64,000 bases of DNA from Hydractinia symbiolongicarpus (GCF_029227915.1 NC_079879.1:4276001-4340000), one strand, 5' to 3'; positions 11,948 through 23,747 are shown, counted from the first letter of the stretch. Translations and numbers: made by a program. Notes: a model not told the origin generated them from the letters alone.

Positions 11948-14588
11948 ACTAGCTGTTTCCCGTGGAAGAATCCACTGTATTCCATTTAATTTATGTAGCA
12001 GATATATGTCCATCAAAAAACAAACAATACAGCAGTGCACATCTTACATCTGCATTATTATATAAATGACCAAAAAAATTAAAGGTTTTCAACAACTGCA
12101 GTATTTATGTGACATTTAAAATCTAAATCTACTAAAATTACTTGCTCTGACCATCTGACAAATGCGAAAATTATTCGGAAAGAAGTTTCCAAAAGCATTT
12201 CAACATACATCTCACCCATAAAATTTAAATCACTTAAAACGCCACATATATACAAAAAAGCTGATCAATGTCAAACACAAATCTCTCATTGTATATGTTA
12301 AAATCAGTTAGTTTATTGCAAACCCTGCCAAAGGTTGACACACAATGTGAAAAATAAACAATAAATTGTGCCTCTGACAGAATTTTTTATCTAAGGTGTA
12401 AAAAAAGGGATTTGCAAGGACAAATTATAATGCAATAAAACATTATTTGATATATTGCATACAGTCCCTCCTCACCAAACTTTAGACAAAATGCCAACAA
12501 AATAACGGTGTTTAAACCTAAAATTAATAAAGTCCTTTTAGCAATTTGCATGCTGTTTTACCATCAATAAAGTAAACAAAATTTCAAATCTCACATAGTA
12601 TTCTGTCACAAATTTTCATAAAATATATATATAAGTCATAATGAGTCAAACAACAGCAATCAATCTGTATATAAGTTCATTTTATGTCAATTTTTGCACC
12701 AATTTTGCAACACAAAATACAAATTCTAAATAATACTAAAATCTCTTATTTTGGTCCTTCGCATACCGACGGTCTCCCACAAAAGTTTAATCAAAATGTA
12801 AAAAATGAGAGGTAACGACAAAATCAAAGTTTGCAAAATTTCACTATTTCAGTACATATATCTACTGCATATGCCCTCTAAAACAATATTTTAATCCAAA
12901 ATGCCAAAGAAAAACAGTTTGCAACAAAAATCAGTTATTTCGATAATATTGCATACACTCTTTCCTCACAAAAGCTTCACAACTGTAAAAAAAAGAATGG
13001 TTGTAGGGAGTGCTTCTGATTCAACAAAAAAAGTTTTTTTGACACATTGCATCTAGCCCTTACCCATTAAATCTTACACAAAATTTCCAAAACTATATAT
13101 ATACGATTTAGAACACATCAAATTTAAATCGAGAAGGATCAGTCATTTCGATATATTGCACGGAGTCCTCCCCAGTAAGAATTTATACGAAATATAGAAA
13201 AACAAAGCTTGCAAGGTGTAAAATTGAATTCTTCTTCTGTGTATATATATATGGTCCTTCCTCGCAAAATTAACATAAAATGTCAAAAAGGTTCAGATAT
13301 AACATCTAACACAACAAAAATCAGTTCTATCAGTATATGTCATGCCATTGTCTTCAACCAAATGTTCCCCTTAAAGTTTCACAGACACAGCCTGTAAATT
13401 AAAAACAACTAAGATCAGGTATTTTGGTCTATTTCATACCATTCTGTTCCAAATAACTTATAAAATGTAAAAATTGAGTGGTAAAACAGAAATTTGCAAA
13501 ATTTTATTTTTTTATATGCATGTATATTATATGCCTTCTACAACAATAAGTTAATTCAAAATGTCAAAAAGAAGAAAAAAATAGCTTACAAAGAGTATAA
13601 AATTGAAATCAACAAAGTAGCTCTTTTGGTGTATTAAATATAAGCCATACGCACAAAAGTTTACACTAAATGTAAGAAAATGGTTGTGTTTAGTAATTCT
13701 AAATTAAGAAAAGTCAGTTCTTTTAGCATGCTGATTAAGGGGTTTGCCCACAAATTCTTACATGAAAATGTCAAAACCACAATTTGAAAGAAATTAAATT
13801 TACATTTTAAAAATAAGTAATTTCTGAACTTTATTTTCAGAATATTTGGAGGAAAAGAACTTCGCAAACCAAAAAAAACCAGGAAAATGTTTAAAATCTT
13901 CAGGGTTAATAACGTTTGATGGGTTTTGTGGGAATATATATACTGGGAATCTTTAGTTTAAAGCTAGCATTAGCTAGCTACAGCAGCTAATAGCTAGTCA
14001 CTTAAATATAAACTGGAGACTTAGCTAGGTATAAAGAACATGGCTACATATATATATATTCCTAGCTAGCTAGCTAGTTGTTGGTGGTGGTTGGCTTTTA
14101 TGATGCTAGCTATAAAACATGTCTGGCAACAATAATATAATCAAAACTGAAAATAAAACATGAAAAAACCTTACAGAACCTTGCTATGATTAGTTTATAA
14201 AACCATGCTCTTCTTCAAATGTTTTTTTAAAGATTTATTTTGAATGAAAGAGTAGAGAATACTCAAAAAGAACAGCCATCTTTTTCGTAAACACAATTTC
14301 CGTTTTATGCTAGGAACTTCATTTAACAGTCCGTATGCTTTGTGAATATCTAATACCGTTTCATATGTAGCGATACCTATATATATATGCTAACATAGAG
14401 TTTTTTGGCATAAGGGTATATATATTTATATCGTTATTAGCAGCGGGTTATATATTTACACCTTATGTGCGATTTCTATGAAGTACATCCCTAATCTTTT
14501 TAGTTAAATTTTAGCGTACAGCCACGTCATAAGAAAGTAACCCGTGATTTCCGTGTCGTGGACTCACAGTTTTAGTCACGCAAGGGAA
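11948..14588. mobile_element. 2.64-kb insertion inside the left terminal repeat of element A
   Basis: The right terminal repeat is continuous over 325 bases, whereas the left is split here, so this segment was inserted after or during element A's spread. It has no coding capacity. Left part: actagctgtttcccgtggaagaatccac, which resembles the start of the repeat at 57012. Middle: a decayed tandem array. Right part: many agctagct runs near 13965-14085. TTAA occurs at both junctions (11944-11947 and 14589-14592), but in AT-rich DNA that is weak evidence for a target site. Confidence 0.65.
12440..13800. repeat. Degenerate tandem array, period about 95 bp
   Basis: A core of the form ttggatatattGCATACagtccttcctcacaaaagttTACacaaaatgtc recurs with anchors at about 12457, 12548, 12761, 12867, 12951, 13049, 13158, 13249, 13341, 13435, 13530, 13640 and 13726; most gaps are 84-110 bases, with one irregular stretch at 12600-12760. 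Units are strongly diverged, so the array is old. No protein is encoded. Confidence 0.6.
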
Positions 14589-14597
14589 TTAATATAT

Positions 14598-14735
14598 AAG
14601 ATGTAAGATACATGACGTCATCAACGCATGCACAAAGGCATACAGAATATGAGTAAGGGAAATTCCAATCCTTGACCAAATCAAAAAAAAAATGCTGGTT
14701 GAAAGTGAAATATACCTATAATAAAGATGAGTTGG
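14598..14735 (+). repeat. Element A left terminal inverted repeat, inner part
   Basis: Reverse complement of 25171-25310 region, running through the promoter motifs up to and including the start codon context ATAATAAAGATGAGTTGG. Because the repeat includes the first codons, the left-most gene (polB) and the right-most gene both begin Met-Ser-Trp. Confidence 0.85.
14613..14666 (+). promoter_or_regulatory. Element A left promoter module (CRE, NRF1-like, NF-kB-like)
   Basis: TGACGTCA at 14613-14620, a degraded NRF1-like ACGCATGCAC at 14624-14633, and GGGAAATTCC at 14657-14666, followed by the polB start box AATAAAGATG at 14721-14729. Motifs are seen; transcription factor use is inferred. Confidence 0.5.
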
Positions 14736-17700
14736 TTCAAAAATGCAATCAGTAAAATATATCACACCTTGTCGGCATCAGTAGCGGCAACTCGCGAAGC
14801 TCTCGTTAAACAACTAAGGAGCGTGCGGGATTCCTTTAGTTACTATTATAACAAGGCCAGGGATCAATTTTCAGGAACAACAACTCTCCACGATAAAGTT
14901 CAACGGGTAACCATCGAAGATGAATACCAAGGAATTGAGGACCTCAAACACATGTTTGGGAAAGAATCTAAGCATGCCACCAACACGGAGGTGATCGAGG
15001 ATATCCATTTTTGATATCAATTTTTTTGATGATGACGACACGGAAATGATAGAAGACGGAAACCGCATCAAAACATGGAGGTTCAACAAAAACCTTAACC
15101 AGCCATTGACATATACCATTATGCGAAAAATCACACCACACGTAGACATGCGCGTGAAGGTGGTATACAGCTTTAGCTCTGATATTTACAGAGGCGGAGG
15201 CGACGTGGCAAATTACCACAAAACAAAGAGCTCCGGGTCACATTCAAGCATGGCTGAAATCGAGGCTTTTATCGATGCCTGTGAGATGAAGCGCCTGGAT
15301 CTGGAAGACGCGGAATTCTGGACGAAAGCTTATTTACCACAAGACAGAACTATCGAGACCCTGGTGGCACATGAAGGTAAAATAGTCTTCAAGCACGTGC
15401 AGATCAAGATAATTTCTACGAGGGAGCCCCTACTTGGATGTGGCCAATTACCAGATTGGTTGCGCGGAAAAAGGTGTATTTATAGCTTTGACAAGACGGA
15501 CGAGAGAACAGACAGCTTGTGCTTCTGGAAAGCCTAGCTGTTCATTACCGGGAAGGGCGAAAACAGTGCGAAAAGGTCCTCACAAGGCCAGCTCTCAAAC
15601 TGGCTCGTGAATACTACGAGGAACCCAAGTTAAAGAGGGGAGAGGTACGTGCCACGAGGCTCGTCAATTTGGAAGGTATCGCTACAAAATTCAAAATTAA
15701 TATCAGAGTCTTTGAACCAAAAACAAACAACGACAAGGCCCCATGGCGTCTCGTATATGGACAAGGCCAATACAAAAAAGACTTAGACACGATAAATATT
15801 GGTATGCTGCAGGGTCATTGTTTCTATATCAAAAAGATGGAGGTTATAACGCAGCATTGGGAATGCGAGGTTTGTACACAAAGATTCAACAGATCGGAGA
15901 ACCTCACACGACATAAACAGAATGAATGCGAAGGTATCAAGACCAAGATCATTTGCAAAGGCGATAGGGTTGAGCGCACGCAGAGTAGCTCTGAAAAGGT
16001 AATTTATCCCGATAAGGGTTTCAGTTACGCGGCATGCGAATGGATTGAAGCCATGTCAAAGCAAACAGGTAGGCATATATATCATGCTCTATGTGGGCAT
16101 GGGGGAGAACGTGTGACACGCGACGGCAGTAAGGCTGTATACAAGATTGATGGGTATGATCCTCAGACAAAAACAGTATACGAATACCACGGATGCAAAT
16201 GGCATGGATGCCCATGTCAGCCTAATAGAACCAAAGTGGATAAAAATAATTTTAATTTCACCAAATTTAAAGAGGATCACATTCGGAAACTTGGCTACAA
16301 TCTTGTCACTGCATGGGAGTGTGAAATTCCTCCCAAGGTTAAGAGGGTATTCAAGAAAAAATTTCGACCATATCCCCACTTCATTGTCTTTGATTTCGAG
16401 GCTCTCCTGGCACCATTGAACCAGCAGCAAACGTCTTATCTAACATATATATCAGAGCATATACCCGTCAGCGTAGCCAACAACGATAGCCTACAACAAC
16501 ATCCTACCTTCATCATGAATGAAGACCCAAAGGTGCTTGTGCAAAAATTCGTCTAGCAAATAGAGCAGAGACAGATACGGATTGTTAAAGGAGTTGAAAA
16601 GATATATCCCAAGTCGGATGATTTCGATATGCTCCCGGAACAAACTCAAAATGCTTAGTACGAATGGATAAATCAAGTAACAGTGATAGGCTTTAACGGT
16701 GGCAAGTACGTTATCAACATGATAAAGAGGAATTTTGTAGAACGAATTGCAGATGATGATAATATCAAAGTAGCGAAAAAGGATAATGATTACATGTTTC
16801 TAACCACCTCGAGGTTCAAATTTATCGATATTAAGAATTTTTCCGCACCAGGCTTGAGTTATGAAAGATGGTGCAAATCGCTGGATTGCAATCTCGAGAA
16901 GCTTGTGTTTCCATACGACTGGGGAACATGCTACGAAAAGTTGAAACATCGAGGCCCAGTCGATCATGAGGCGGTTTATAGCACTCTCAGTAGTAAAAAC
17001 ACCCTATCACTCGAAGATTACCAGACGTTCAGAAATGAGTTTTTTAAAAGAGAATGCGTCACGATGCTGGATTGGTTAGCCGAATACAATATGGCGGACG
17101 TAATACCATTTATCGAGGCTGTCGACAAAATCCGCAATACATACTACGAGGATGAGATGTACATTTTGAAAGATGCTGTTAGCATCCCGGGTGTGTCAAT
17201 GCGCTACGTTCTGAACAAGTCTATGCGGTTGAACCCAGATATAAAGCTTTATGCACCGGGTGATCCCTGTAAGCATAAATGTGAGGCTCGTTGCACCAAA
17301 GTCCGATGCGAGGTTTGTAAACAGGTTCAAAACGCTTGTACAATATGTACAAAGAACGAGGCCTATGAACTCCTCCAAACAGGCATGGTAGGTGGCCCAG
17401 CTATCGTATTTTGTAGGTACCATGAGAGTAATGTGACGGGTATCAGATCGCATATTTATAACGAACCGAAAATGTGCAAGACTATACTGGGCTATGATTG
17501 CGAACATGCTCTATTCAAGCACTCTGCTACAAAATTTTCCTTGTGGTAAGGAGAAGTTGATAAAAAGGGCAGACCCTACTAAAGAATTAGATGATCTGGT
17601 GTGAGACATTTTTGATGGATCGCTCTTCGGGTTTGCCCAAGTTGACATTGAAGTGCCTACTGAGGTGTACGAAAAATTCAGTGAAATGTCCCCGTTATTT

Positions 17701-17865
17701 ATGGTTAGACAGATCGCTGACAATCAAATTCCTCAGCATATGCACGATTATTTAAACAAGACCGGGCGAAAACGTATCGCGGGTACCAGGAAGCTGTTGG
17801 GAGTGATGAAAGCTGAGAAGATCCTGCTTTGTACTGACCTGCTTAAATGGTACCTGAATCATTGG
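14727..17865 (+). pseudogene. Element A DNA polymerase B (C2H2 subtype), C-terminus deleted
   Basis: Family B polymerase of the DNA_pol_B_2 type, N-terminal half. Segments: 14727-15014, 15046-15537, 15519-16556, 16683-17549 and 17653-17850, offset by frameshifts near 15014, 15530 and 17540 and by in-frame stops at 16554 and near 16658. Visible parts: a C2H2 finger (CEVCTQRFNRSENLTRH, near 15870), a nuclease-like patch (EYHGCKWHGC, near 16190), the exonuclease I motif FDFEAL (near 16390), an Exo II-like NGGKY (16690, its usual Asp replaced by Val), a Cys cluster (near 17270) and a palm motif A region at 17490 that is degraded (GYDCEHALF). Everything after LLKWYLNH is gone; a deletion joins it tail to tail with the integrase. 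Its N-terminal half is clearly a different subtype from the polymerase of elements B and C. Confidence 0.85.
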
Positions 17866-18285
17866 GTATTGGAGAGGTCCCGCTTTGTAAATGTCCTTGA
17901 GCATGTCGGCTACTTCACTGGCTTTCTTCGTTCTCAGGGGTCTTGCGACCTTGTATCGTGAGGCTATATCGATGCCTGTGAGTATATATTAATAGGTGTT
18001 TCCATAGATCTTATCATGGGGCATGTACAAGAGATCAAATTGGTGGATCTCATTAGGTCTCGTAATGGTGAAATGTTGGTAATTAATGCGCTTAGGGCCT
18101 TTGATATGTCTGAGGCACAAGAGTTGACGCGATAGCCAGTGAATAACTTTCTTTTTGGAGAGACTACTCTGCTCGCTGAGTAGTTTCATCGCTTTTCTCT
18201 CGGTCCAGAGATGTTCGGGCTGAGAGTAGATTAGACTTAACTTTCCTGCTTCCTCAGGAATAACAATATGCTTTGATTTTGACAT
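17866..18285 (-). pseudogene. Element A retroviral-type integrase, N-terminal half
   Basis: Integrase of the rve/DDE family that would insert the element. The start codon at 18285 follows ATAATAAAC. The N-terminal domain contains LSEQSSLSKKKVIHWLSRQ, then RPNEIHQFDLLYMPHDKIYG (approach to the catalytic core), then a stop at 17989 and, continuing past it, GIDIASRYKVARPLRTK, the strand with the first core carboxylate. The rest of the core, including the last two acidic residues, is missing because of the deletion at about 17865 that also removed the polB C-terminus. The complementary C-terminal half survives in element B (38698-39240). Confidence 0.8.
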
Positions 18286-18312
18286 GTTTATTATACATAT
18301 CAAAAATATTCC

Positions 18313-18702
18313 TTACATATACTTGTACACCGCAAAACCCAGCAGAGCCTACGATGAACGTCAGATCGCCGTCTTGTTGCTGTCTGCTGGGTATATAGTA
18401 GTCGGAGAGTTTGGGAGCTTTTTCGATCGTCGCGATATAGTACTGTCGCATACCTTCATCAAGTTCTTTAAGACTTTCGCTAGCTTGACGCTTAAGCTTC
18501 CGTTGCTGATTGTACCAATCGATCTTCCCTTGACGATCCCGCACCCACTGCGCTGAGCGGCTTGGAGTTGTTCAATAGCTTTATCGTGTCTTTTGCGCTC
18601 TTCTTCGCCGTGGCCACTTAGTTTGCTGAAGAGATAGTTAATCCCCGAGAATGCTAGAGCGTTAATTATTGCTCCACCTGCGAGTACTGCTATGCTTGTC
18701 AT
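18313..18702 (-). pseudogene. Small conserved element membrane protein
   Basis: Starts at 18702 directly after AAATAAAC. The N-terminus is a hydrophobic segment (VLAGGAIINALAFSGINYLF), followed by a charged region (GHGEEERKRHDKAIEQLQAAQ) and, after a frameshift near 18545, a basic-polar region ending KLSDYYIPSRQQQ and a second short hydrophobic stretch. A further shift near 18330 lost the expected stop at 18313-18315. From memory it resembles an uncharacterised family common in coral and fish genomes with a similar N-terminus; I cannot verify that. It sits between integrase and capsid genes, so a virion membrane or morphogenesis role is plausible. Confidence 0.6.
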
Positions 18703-18740
18703 GTTTATTTTGTAGGTCTACAAAACAAATTTTGATTCTC

Positions 18741-20015
18741 TTAATATTCCACACTGTGAAATCTACTGTTTAGGATATTTAATTGCGCGTCTTGGATAAG
18801 GAAGACGTAGCAGCGTATATCTCCATTTCCATCCGCCTTCTTGCTAATATGCAAGGTGATCCCATCGCTAAGCCTCTGCAAAGGCTGCCCAGACACGTGG
18901 ATTGTATCGTCGGGACTTGCTCTAAAGTCGACAAAGAGCCCATAACTCTCGGTAAAGAACTGTCCAACAGTCACGATAGAATCATGGGATCCGAAGAGCC
19001 CCGCTACTTGCTCTAGGTGGTCTTTTGGCATCATCGCGTGGCTATACAATTCATTAGGTGAACCTTCAATAGTAATAGAGATTTTTTCGATCTTCGGGTT
19101 GTAGAATTTTTCGTTATTAGCAGCGTATGCCTTGACAACGGTAGGATCCTGAAATAAGAGTAATACGCCCACTAGGCTCTTGGCCGGAGTATCAATTTGC
19201 AAGTTATAACTCGTATCGGATTTTTTATGGTAACGACCTTACTTCTTAGTATACGCTCATATGGTAGAGCAAGCCTGGAATACCTTGACATCATTGCACT
19301 TGCAAGCTCCGCATTTACAACCTTGTCAAATTCGAGTGAAATTTTGGTGATCTTGTACGCGGCATCAGCTGCCTTTGCCGCAGTGCTTCCAGATGCTGGT
19401 ACCCCAACATCTTTGATGACCTGATCGTATCTCGCAAAATGCAAGACAAAAGTTAATGGATCATGGATTCCAGCCTGGTAAAAGGAGAGATCCCTCGTCA
19501 ACTCGAACATCTTGCCGATAGGAATACAAAATGTGCTGCCGTAGGCCTCAGCGATCACCTTTTCTTCGTTATTACCAACATGGTCGCTGGCTTTGACCTG
19601 TAAACTCCGAATGGTCCCATCGTTTGGATTGATGCCTTCTAGAATAAGGTTATTGTCCCTATCAAATTTTGGCAGCCACAAATTCCTATACGTCGCGAGC
19701 ACGTTGTAATCTTGTATGTTTTGTATTTCATTACCATTCAGACTGATTCTGAGGTTTTGCACCAGGGCCTTCCGGAATATTGCTCACAATTGTACGCTTG
19801 GTATTGGTACCCGTTAGTTCAAGATCAAAGACGAGTTTGAGAGAGCCTGGGAAAATTACATCATTCTGACCCATGTTTGGTACATCAACGTAGAGATTTT
19901 CATTTTGATTGATTGTGGATGGCACGTGAGATACCTTTACTCTCTGCCGTTTGCCTTTCATCCCATACATGATTTTCAGTATCATATGCGGATCTAGTTT
20001 ACCAAAAAAACTCAT
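18741..20015 (-). pseudogene. Element A major capsid protein (double jelly-roll type)
   Basis: Putative major capsid protein, about 424 codons. The start at 20015 follows AAATAA. Recognisable stretches are SLKLVFDLELTGTNTKRTIV, a middle part with SFYQAGIHDPLTFVLHFARY, AAKAADAAYKITKISLEF, and a C-terminal part with PAKSLVGVLLLFQDP, KFYNPKIEKISITIEG and YVFLIQDAQLNI. Beta-rich sequence of this length and its place beside integrase fit a Polinton/adintovirus capsid protein; the fold is inferred. Two frameshifts (near 19775 and 19195) break it but the rest is complete. Element B keeps only the middle third of the homologue, at 39233-39783. Confidence 0.72.
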
Positions 20016-20046
20016 TTATTTATACAGGTACATGGGTTGAAATAAA

Positions 20047-21299
20047 TGCCTATAAACTCAGTATATGAACCAGATTTTTTTTACGCCGGAGGAAGATATA
20101 GAAGACGAGCCTGAGGAGTTCAGCAGTGAGAGCGAGATCATTAGACCCGAGCCTGATGTCAGCCTAACACCAGGACAACAGCAGGGAGGTGCGCGTAGGC
20201 GATTAGATGTTGGACTTGGAGAACAGAATTTAGAGAAAACTGTCGACGATCTTTATGCTAGGCTTAGCGAGCATATAGGATTGATGTCAACCGATAAAAA
20301 TTATCTTTATTTCAGGGTCGATGAAGGTAAAAAGCTTGTTTTTAGGGCGGTTACGCTGGGTAGTAAAGACTATATTGCTTACGACTACGATCGGTGAGTT
20401 AAGAGCTATTACATCCATAGAGACGATCTTAGGACCTACGCGTCTGAAGGCCTTAGGTTTTGCCGACTATACTACACCACACAAGGGTAGTAAAAAGATG
20501 GCCCAGAAACTTATGAATGATATTGATACCATCAATGACAACCCTGGTGACATCGAAATGTTGCCGGTACTCGAGAATGTTTTAGATGACACGAGGAGCC
20601 TCATGGAGGATATCTCCTTTAGCGTTGATATCACGGAGCGTGAAAGAAGAAAGCTTCATTTCTATGTTAGAACGCTCCAGGACGACTTGAATAACGTGAA
20701 AAGTAAGATGATCTACTACGATGGCGAGCTTTCCAAGGCAGATGAGAAGATCAAGAGGCTTGAGGCGAAGAAGGCTGGGTCCGACGTATCAGAGGACCTT
20801 GATAAAACCAAGAAAGATCGTGAAAAGATAAAGGATGATCAAAAGGCGATAATAGAAGCCCATGGTTTATTATCATCCAAAATTCACAATCAGTTGAAAA
20901 ATATCAAAGACACCCTGGAGATGATACCTCATTACGGGAGAAGCTCAGCATTCTATTCAAAGAACAGGGTATTACTATTGCCAGCATTGTCTCAGCCGTG
21001 GGCTTACTGATATCAACCCTGGTCCTGGTGCTCACGAGTGGTGGGGCAGCAGGTGCGGGAGTAGGTGGTGCTGCAGGTAAGGGGTTTGTGCAAAAACAAT
21101 TGGAGAGTCTCTTTTAAAGTACCTTGATGGCAAAGCGGGAGCTGCCCTCCCAGGGATCATCGGTACCATCGTATCGTTCTTCTTCCGGGTAGCCGCCAAG
21201 ATTGTGGAGTATGTAGCGAGGCATCTGTATTTAGCCATCGCGGCAGCTGTAGGTATCGTGGTGGCTTACGTCGGGAGGAAGGGTGATAAGAGATCGTAA
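20047..21299 (+). pseudogene. Coiled-coil protein with C-terminal membrane segments
   Basis: About 415 residues. The likely start at 20047 is in GAAATAAATG; the frame is lost within a run of eight T just after it, again near 20390 and 20925, and near 21115. Order: acidic N-terminus; a basic-acidic middle with EQNLEKTVDDLYARLSEHI; long heptad-like coiled coil (20580-20925); then LFKEQGITIASIVSAVGLLI, a Gly/Ala-rich loop, AALPGIIGTIVSFFF and LAIAAAVGIVVAYVG. The C-terminal pattern is familiar to me from uncharacterised coral and fish proteins, unverified. Such a coiled coil plus hydrophobic segments could be a virion membrane or attachment protein; that is inference. Element B has lost the whole gene by deletion. 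Confidence 0.6.
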
Positions 21300-21333
21300 A
21301 TTCACGTCTAATTTGTTGATCAACAGATTAGAC

Positions 21334-22418
21334 TTACTTAAACCAAACATACGCGAGGATCAGTCCTACTCCCAACGTGATAATGGTGGCCTTGATATCC
21401 TCATGCTGCCTGTGGGCTTCCTTGGTATCAGGCGACTTTATATGTTGCCTAGGAGGTGTGGTGAAGGATATCTTATGTTTGACAGCTTTGGTATTCAGGT
21501 CTAGCTCTACACCTAAACCTATCCCAGACGGGGCGATTAAAATGTTGTTGTTATATCCCACAATCTTTCCAATGCGGCGGTCTATGTTTGAAGGAAGCAT
21601 GTAAAAACTGGACATCACGGCGAAGTTTACTGGAGTCCGTGCATACTGGAGCACCTTTTGAAATTCCGTAATGTCTTGACCTATGTTTTCCATATCCTCA
21701 AATTTCTGTAATAAGATTTGCCTCGCTGTATAGTTATCGGCATTAGAGCCTAGAATTGATGCCTTTGCACTCGCTTGGGATCCTAATAGCAAGATTACGT
21801 AAACGCGTATACTTTCACTTAGCTTGGTCAGGGCCTCCAATTTTAGACCCTGGGAGGTTAGTATAATGAATTTGGCCCAATCCCCATCAACCTGCGGCCA
21901 CCATCTACCACTCGTCAACGATGACACCAGAGCTTTGAACTTGTACAAAGCGTTGGGATCCGCACCATATTCACGACATACTAGCGCGTACCCCGAGGTG
22001 GAATAGGGGTTATCGTACTGAAAAAAGCCTCCTTCGTATGGCATAGGTACCTTCATTCTCGCGAGGATACGACGCATGTGGTAGTACACGTGGAAGTTGA
22101 AAATGGCGTTAACGAGGGGTACGGAGCCACTCATGTGCTTGGCATATATCCCCAACGCCGTTGTTGCGCAATGACAAGCGAAATTTATCTGGATGTTCCA
22201 ATAGTCCAGGGCTTGTCCCTCCCAATTTACACTCACTGGATCATTTAACAGGTTCGTAAGAACTTTGATAGGATATTTGGTGAACTGTGGGAAGATCATG
22301 TAAATGTGCTTAGTCGTAGACACGTAGAGGTCCTGATGCTCCAAGTTAGTTACACTGAGAGGCCACTGACCTCTGTTGGACTTTTTTTTGCTTTGGGATT
22401 ATAGCTATATATATTCAT
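21334..22418 (-). pseudogene. Tail-anchored element protein (homologue at 39784-40894)
   Basis: About 360 residues, starting at 22418 in a palindrome shared with the next gene. N-terminus MNIYSYNPKAK matches MSIYSYNPKAK of element B. After a frameshift near 22350 the frame is open to 21334. Shared stretches include FHVYYHMRRIL, SQGLKLEALTKLSESIR, LLGSQASAKASILG and a KVLQYARTPVNFAV-like block. The C-terminus is a membrane segment, TIITLGVGLILAYVWFK. Function unknown; conservation in two elements and position among capsid genes suggest a virion protein. Confidence 0.65.
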
Positions 22419-22439
22419 GTTTGTTATAACAAACATGAA
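22414..22439. promoter_or_regulatory. 26-bp perfect palindrome holding two divergent start codons
   Basis: A perfect inverted repeat whose two arms each contain ATG: the minus-strand start at 22418-22416 and the plus-strand start at 22435-22437. The genes thus diverge from an 18-base gap. It may serve as one symmetric promoter or start element. Confidence 0.75.
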
Positions 22440-23103
22440 GCAGTTATATATAACCGACATTTCGAAACCTATAATTTTTGATGAATATCTGAGTGAAGGC
22501 ACAAGGATAGCCATGAAGTCGATCAGCATTAGACCAACATGGTTAAATATATATAACAACAACGACTTTACAATTCGTAAAGTATGACCTGATCAGACGG
22601 TGACCCGGATCGAGATTATGAATAGTTTGTACAAAATCGAAGATATAGCAGCCATTGTCAATACACAGGCACAGGGTAAAGTACAGCTTTTTGTATTGAA
22701 AAATGGTATATGCAGGATCCGTGTTCTTGAGGGGTATACGTTAGTGTTCGGTGAAGCACTCCACAAGCTATTAGGCTTCACATTTGACCCCCGAAAAAAA
22801 GAATATATGAAGGGTGATTATGATGCAGCCTATGCTACGGACGTATATCACCGATTAAAACTCACATGTTACCAATTAGATGAAGACCATGCCCTGCTAG
22901 ATGGGAAAAAATCGAAAACCCTAGCGGTATTGCCCACAAAAGAGAACACATGGGGAGACATGTTGACGTGGAATTTTGACACTCCTATATACCTTTCTTT
23001 GAAGTGTTTGAATGATCGTCTTGAGATGATGTTGACGGATGAACATCATTATGATAAAAACGTTTCATTCGTAGGACTAAAGATGGTTATACTCATAGAA
23101 TAA
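22435..23103 (+). pseudogene. Penton-like minor capsid protein candidate
   Basis: 222 codons from the ATG at 22435, in one frame with a single in-frame TGA at 22585. Early hydrophobic/beta-rich part with LYITDISKPIIFDEYL, middle with IEDIAAIVNTQAQGKVQL, C-terminal part with LTCYQLDEDHALLDGKKSK and DEHHYDKNVSFVGLKM. The pattern (a short lead, a Leu-leu-Asn/Asp-Gly-Lys motif and a final beta strand) is what I associate with single-jelly-roll penton-like proteins of Polinton-type elements; not verified. The stop codon TAA is part of the GAATAAATG start box of the next gene. Element B has the C-terminal 79 codons only. Confidence 0.5.
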
Positions 23104-23703
23104 ATGAATGATGATGTTATGAAATTATACCCGAGCTTACCACCGAGTGCACCGGATCATGAGCCTGATGAAAGTCAAGTGTACAGACTCAAAAAAATAG
23201 AGGATATTGAACGAAGTGAAATAAAACAGCGTGAAAAACTCGCTAAAAAAATTGAAATGCATGGTACCTGGATCCAATATATGGAACACGGATTGCTTAT
23301 GCTCAGCGGCATCGGAGTTCATCTGGTCGTCGCGATGGGAGGAATCTCAATAGCCGTTGGATTGGGAAAAACTGCTTTAAAACAAGGTAGAAAGAAGCTG
23401 AATTATAAACGCAAAAAGCATGATAGTACAAGACTCCTTGCAGAGACTAAGCTGAATAGTATTATCCATCTGATTTCGAATGCCGTCGAGAATGGAGTGA
23501 TAAGTGATTATGAGTTTAGCCTGATAATGCAAGAGAAGCAAAAATATCTCCTATTGAAAGAGCAAATCCGTCAACGTACTAAAAAGATCGTTTCCACGAT
23601 CAATGAGCAAGAGAGACAAGCACTTGTCGCTCTGGGAAGACAGGAGACCAAAGATGAACTGTTCAAAAAACTTCAATATGTTCAACATGTAAGTGCTACC
23701 TAG
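23104..23703 (+). CDS. Element membrane protein with coiled coil, intact frame
   Basis: 199 residues, uninterrupted, one of the few intact genes of element A. N-terminus LYPSLPPSAP, then a charged helix (EDIERSEIKQREKLAKKIEMH), a hydrophobic segment (GIGVHLVVAMGGISIAVGLG), then a long charged helix with LAETKLNSIIHLISNAVENG and FSLIMQEKQKYLLLKEQIR. The element B homologue (41141-41785) has a longer hydrophobic part, so A lacks about 14 residues there. It resembles, from memory, an uncharacterised family in cnidarian and fish genomes. Possible role in a virion or host membrane. The ATG overlaps the stop of the preceding gene (TAAATG). Confidence 0.65.
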   Translation: MNDDVMKLYPSLPPSAPDHEPDESQVYRLKKIEDIERSEIKQREKLAKKIEMHGTWIQYMEHGLLMLSGIGVHLVVAMGGISIAVGLGKTALKQGRKKLNYKRKKHDSTRLLAETKLNSIIHLISNAVENGVISDYEFSLIMQEKQKYLLLKEQIRQRTKKIVSTINEQERQALVALGRQETKDELFKKLQYVQHVSAT

Positions 23704-23747
23704 ATGAACCGCCGACTTGTTCATAATTTAATATTTTGTACAAAACA

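Noticed and set aside
12440-13800. CRISPR-like array
   Set aside because: Units are diverged along their whole length with no identical repeats and unique spacers, and the setting is eukaryotic.
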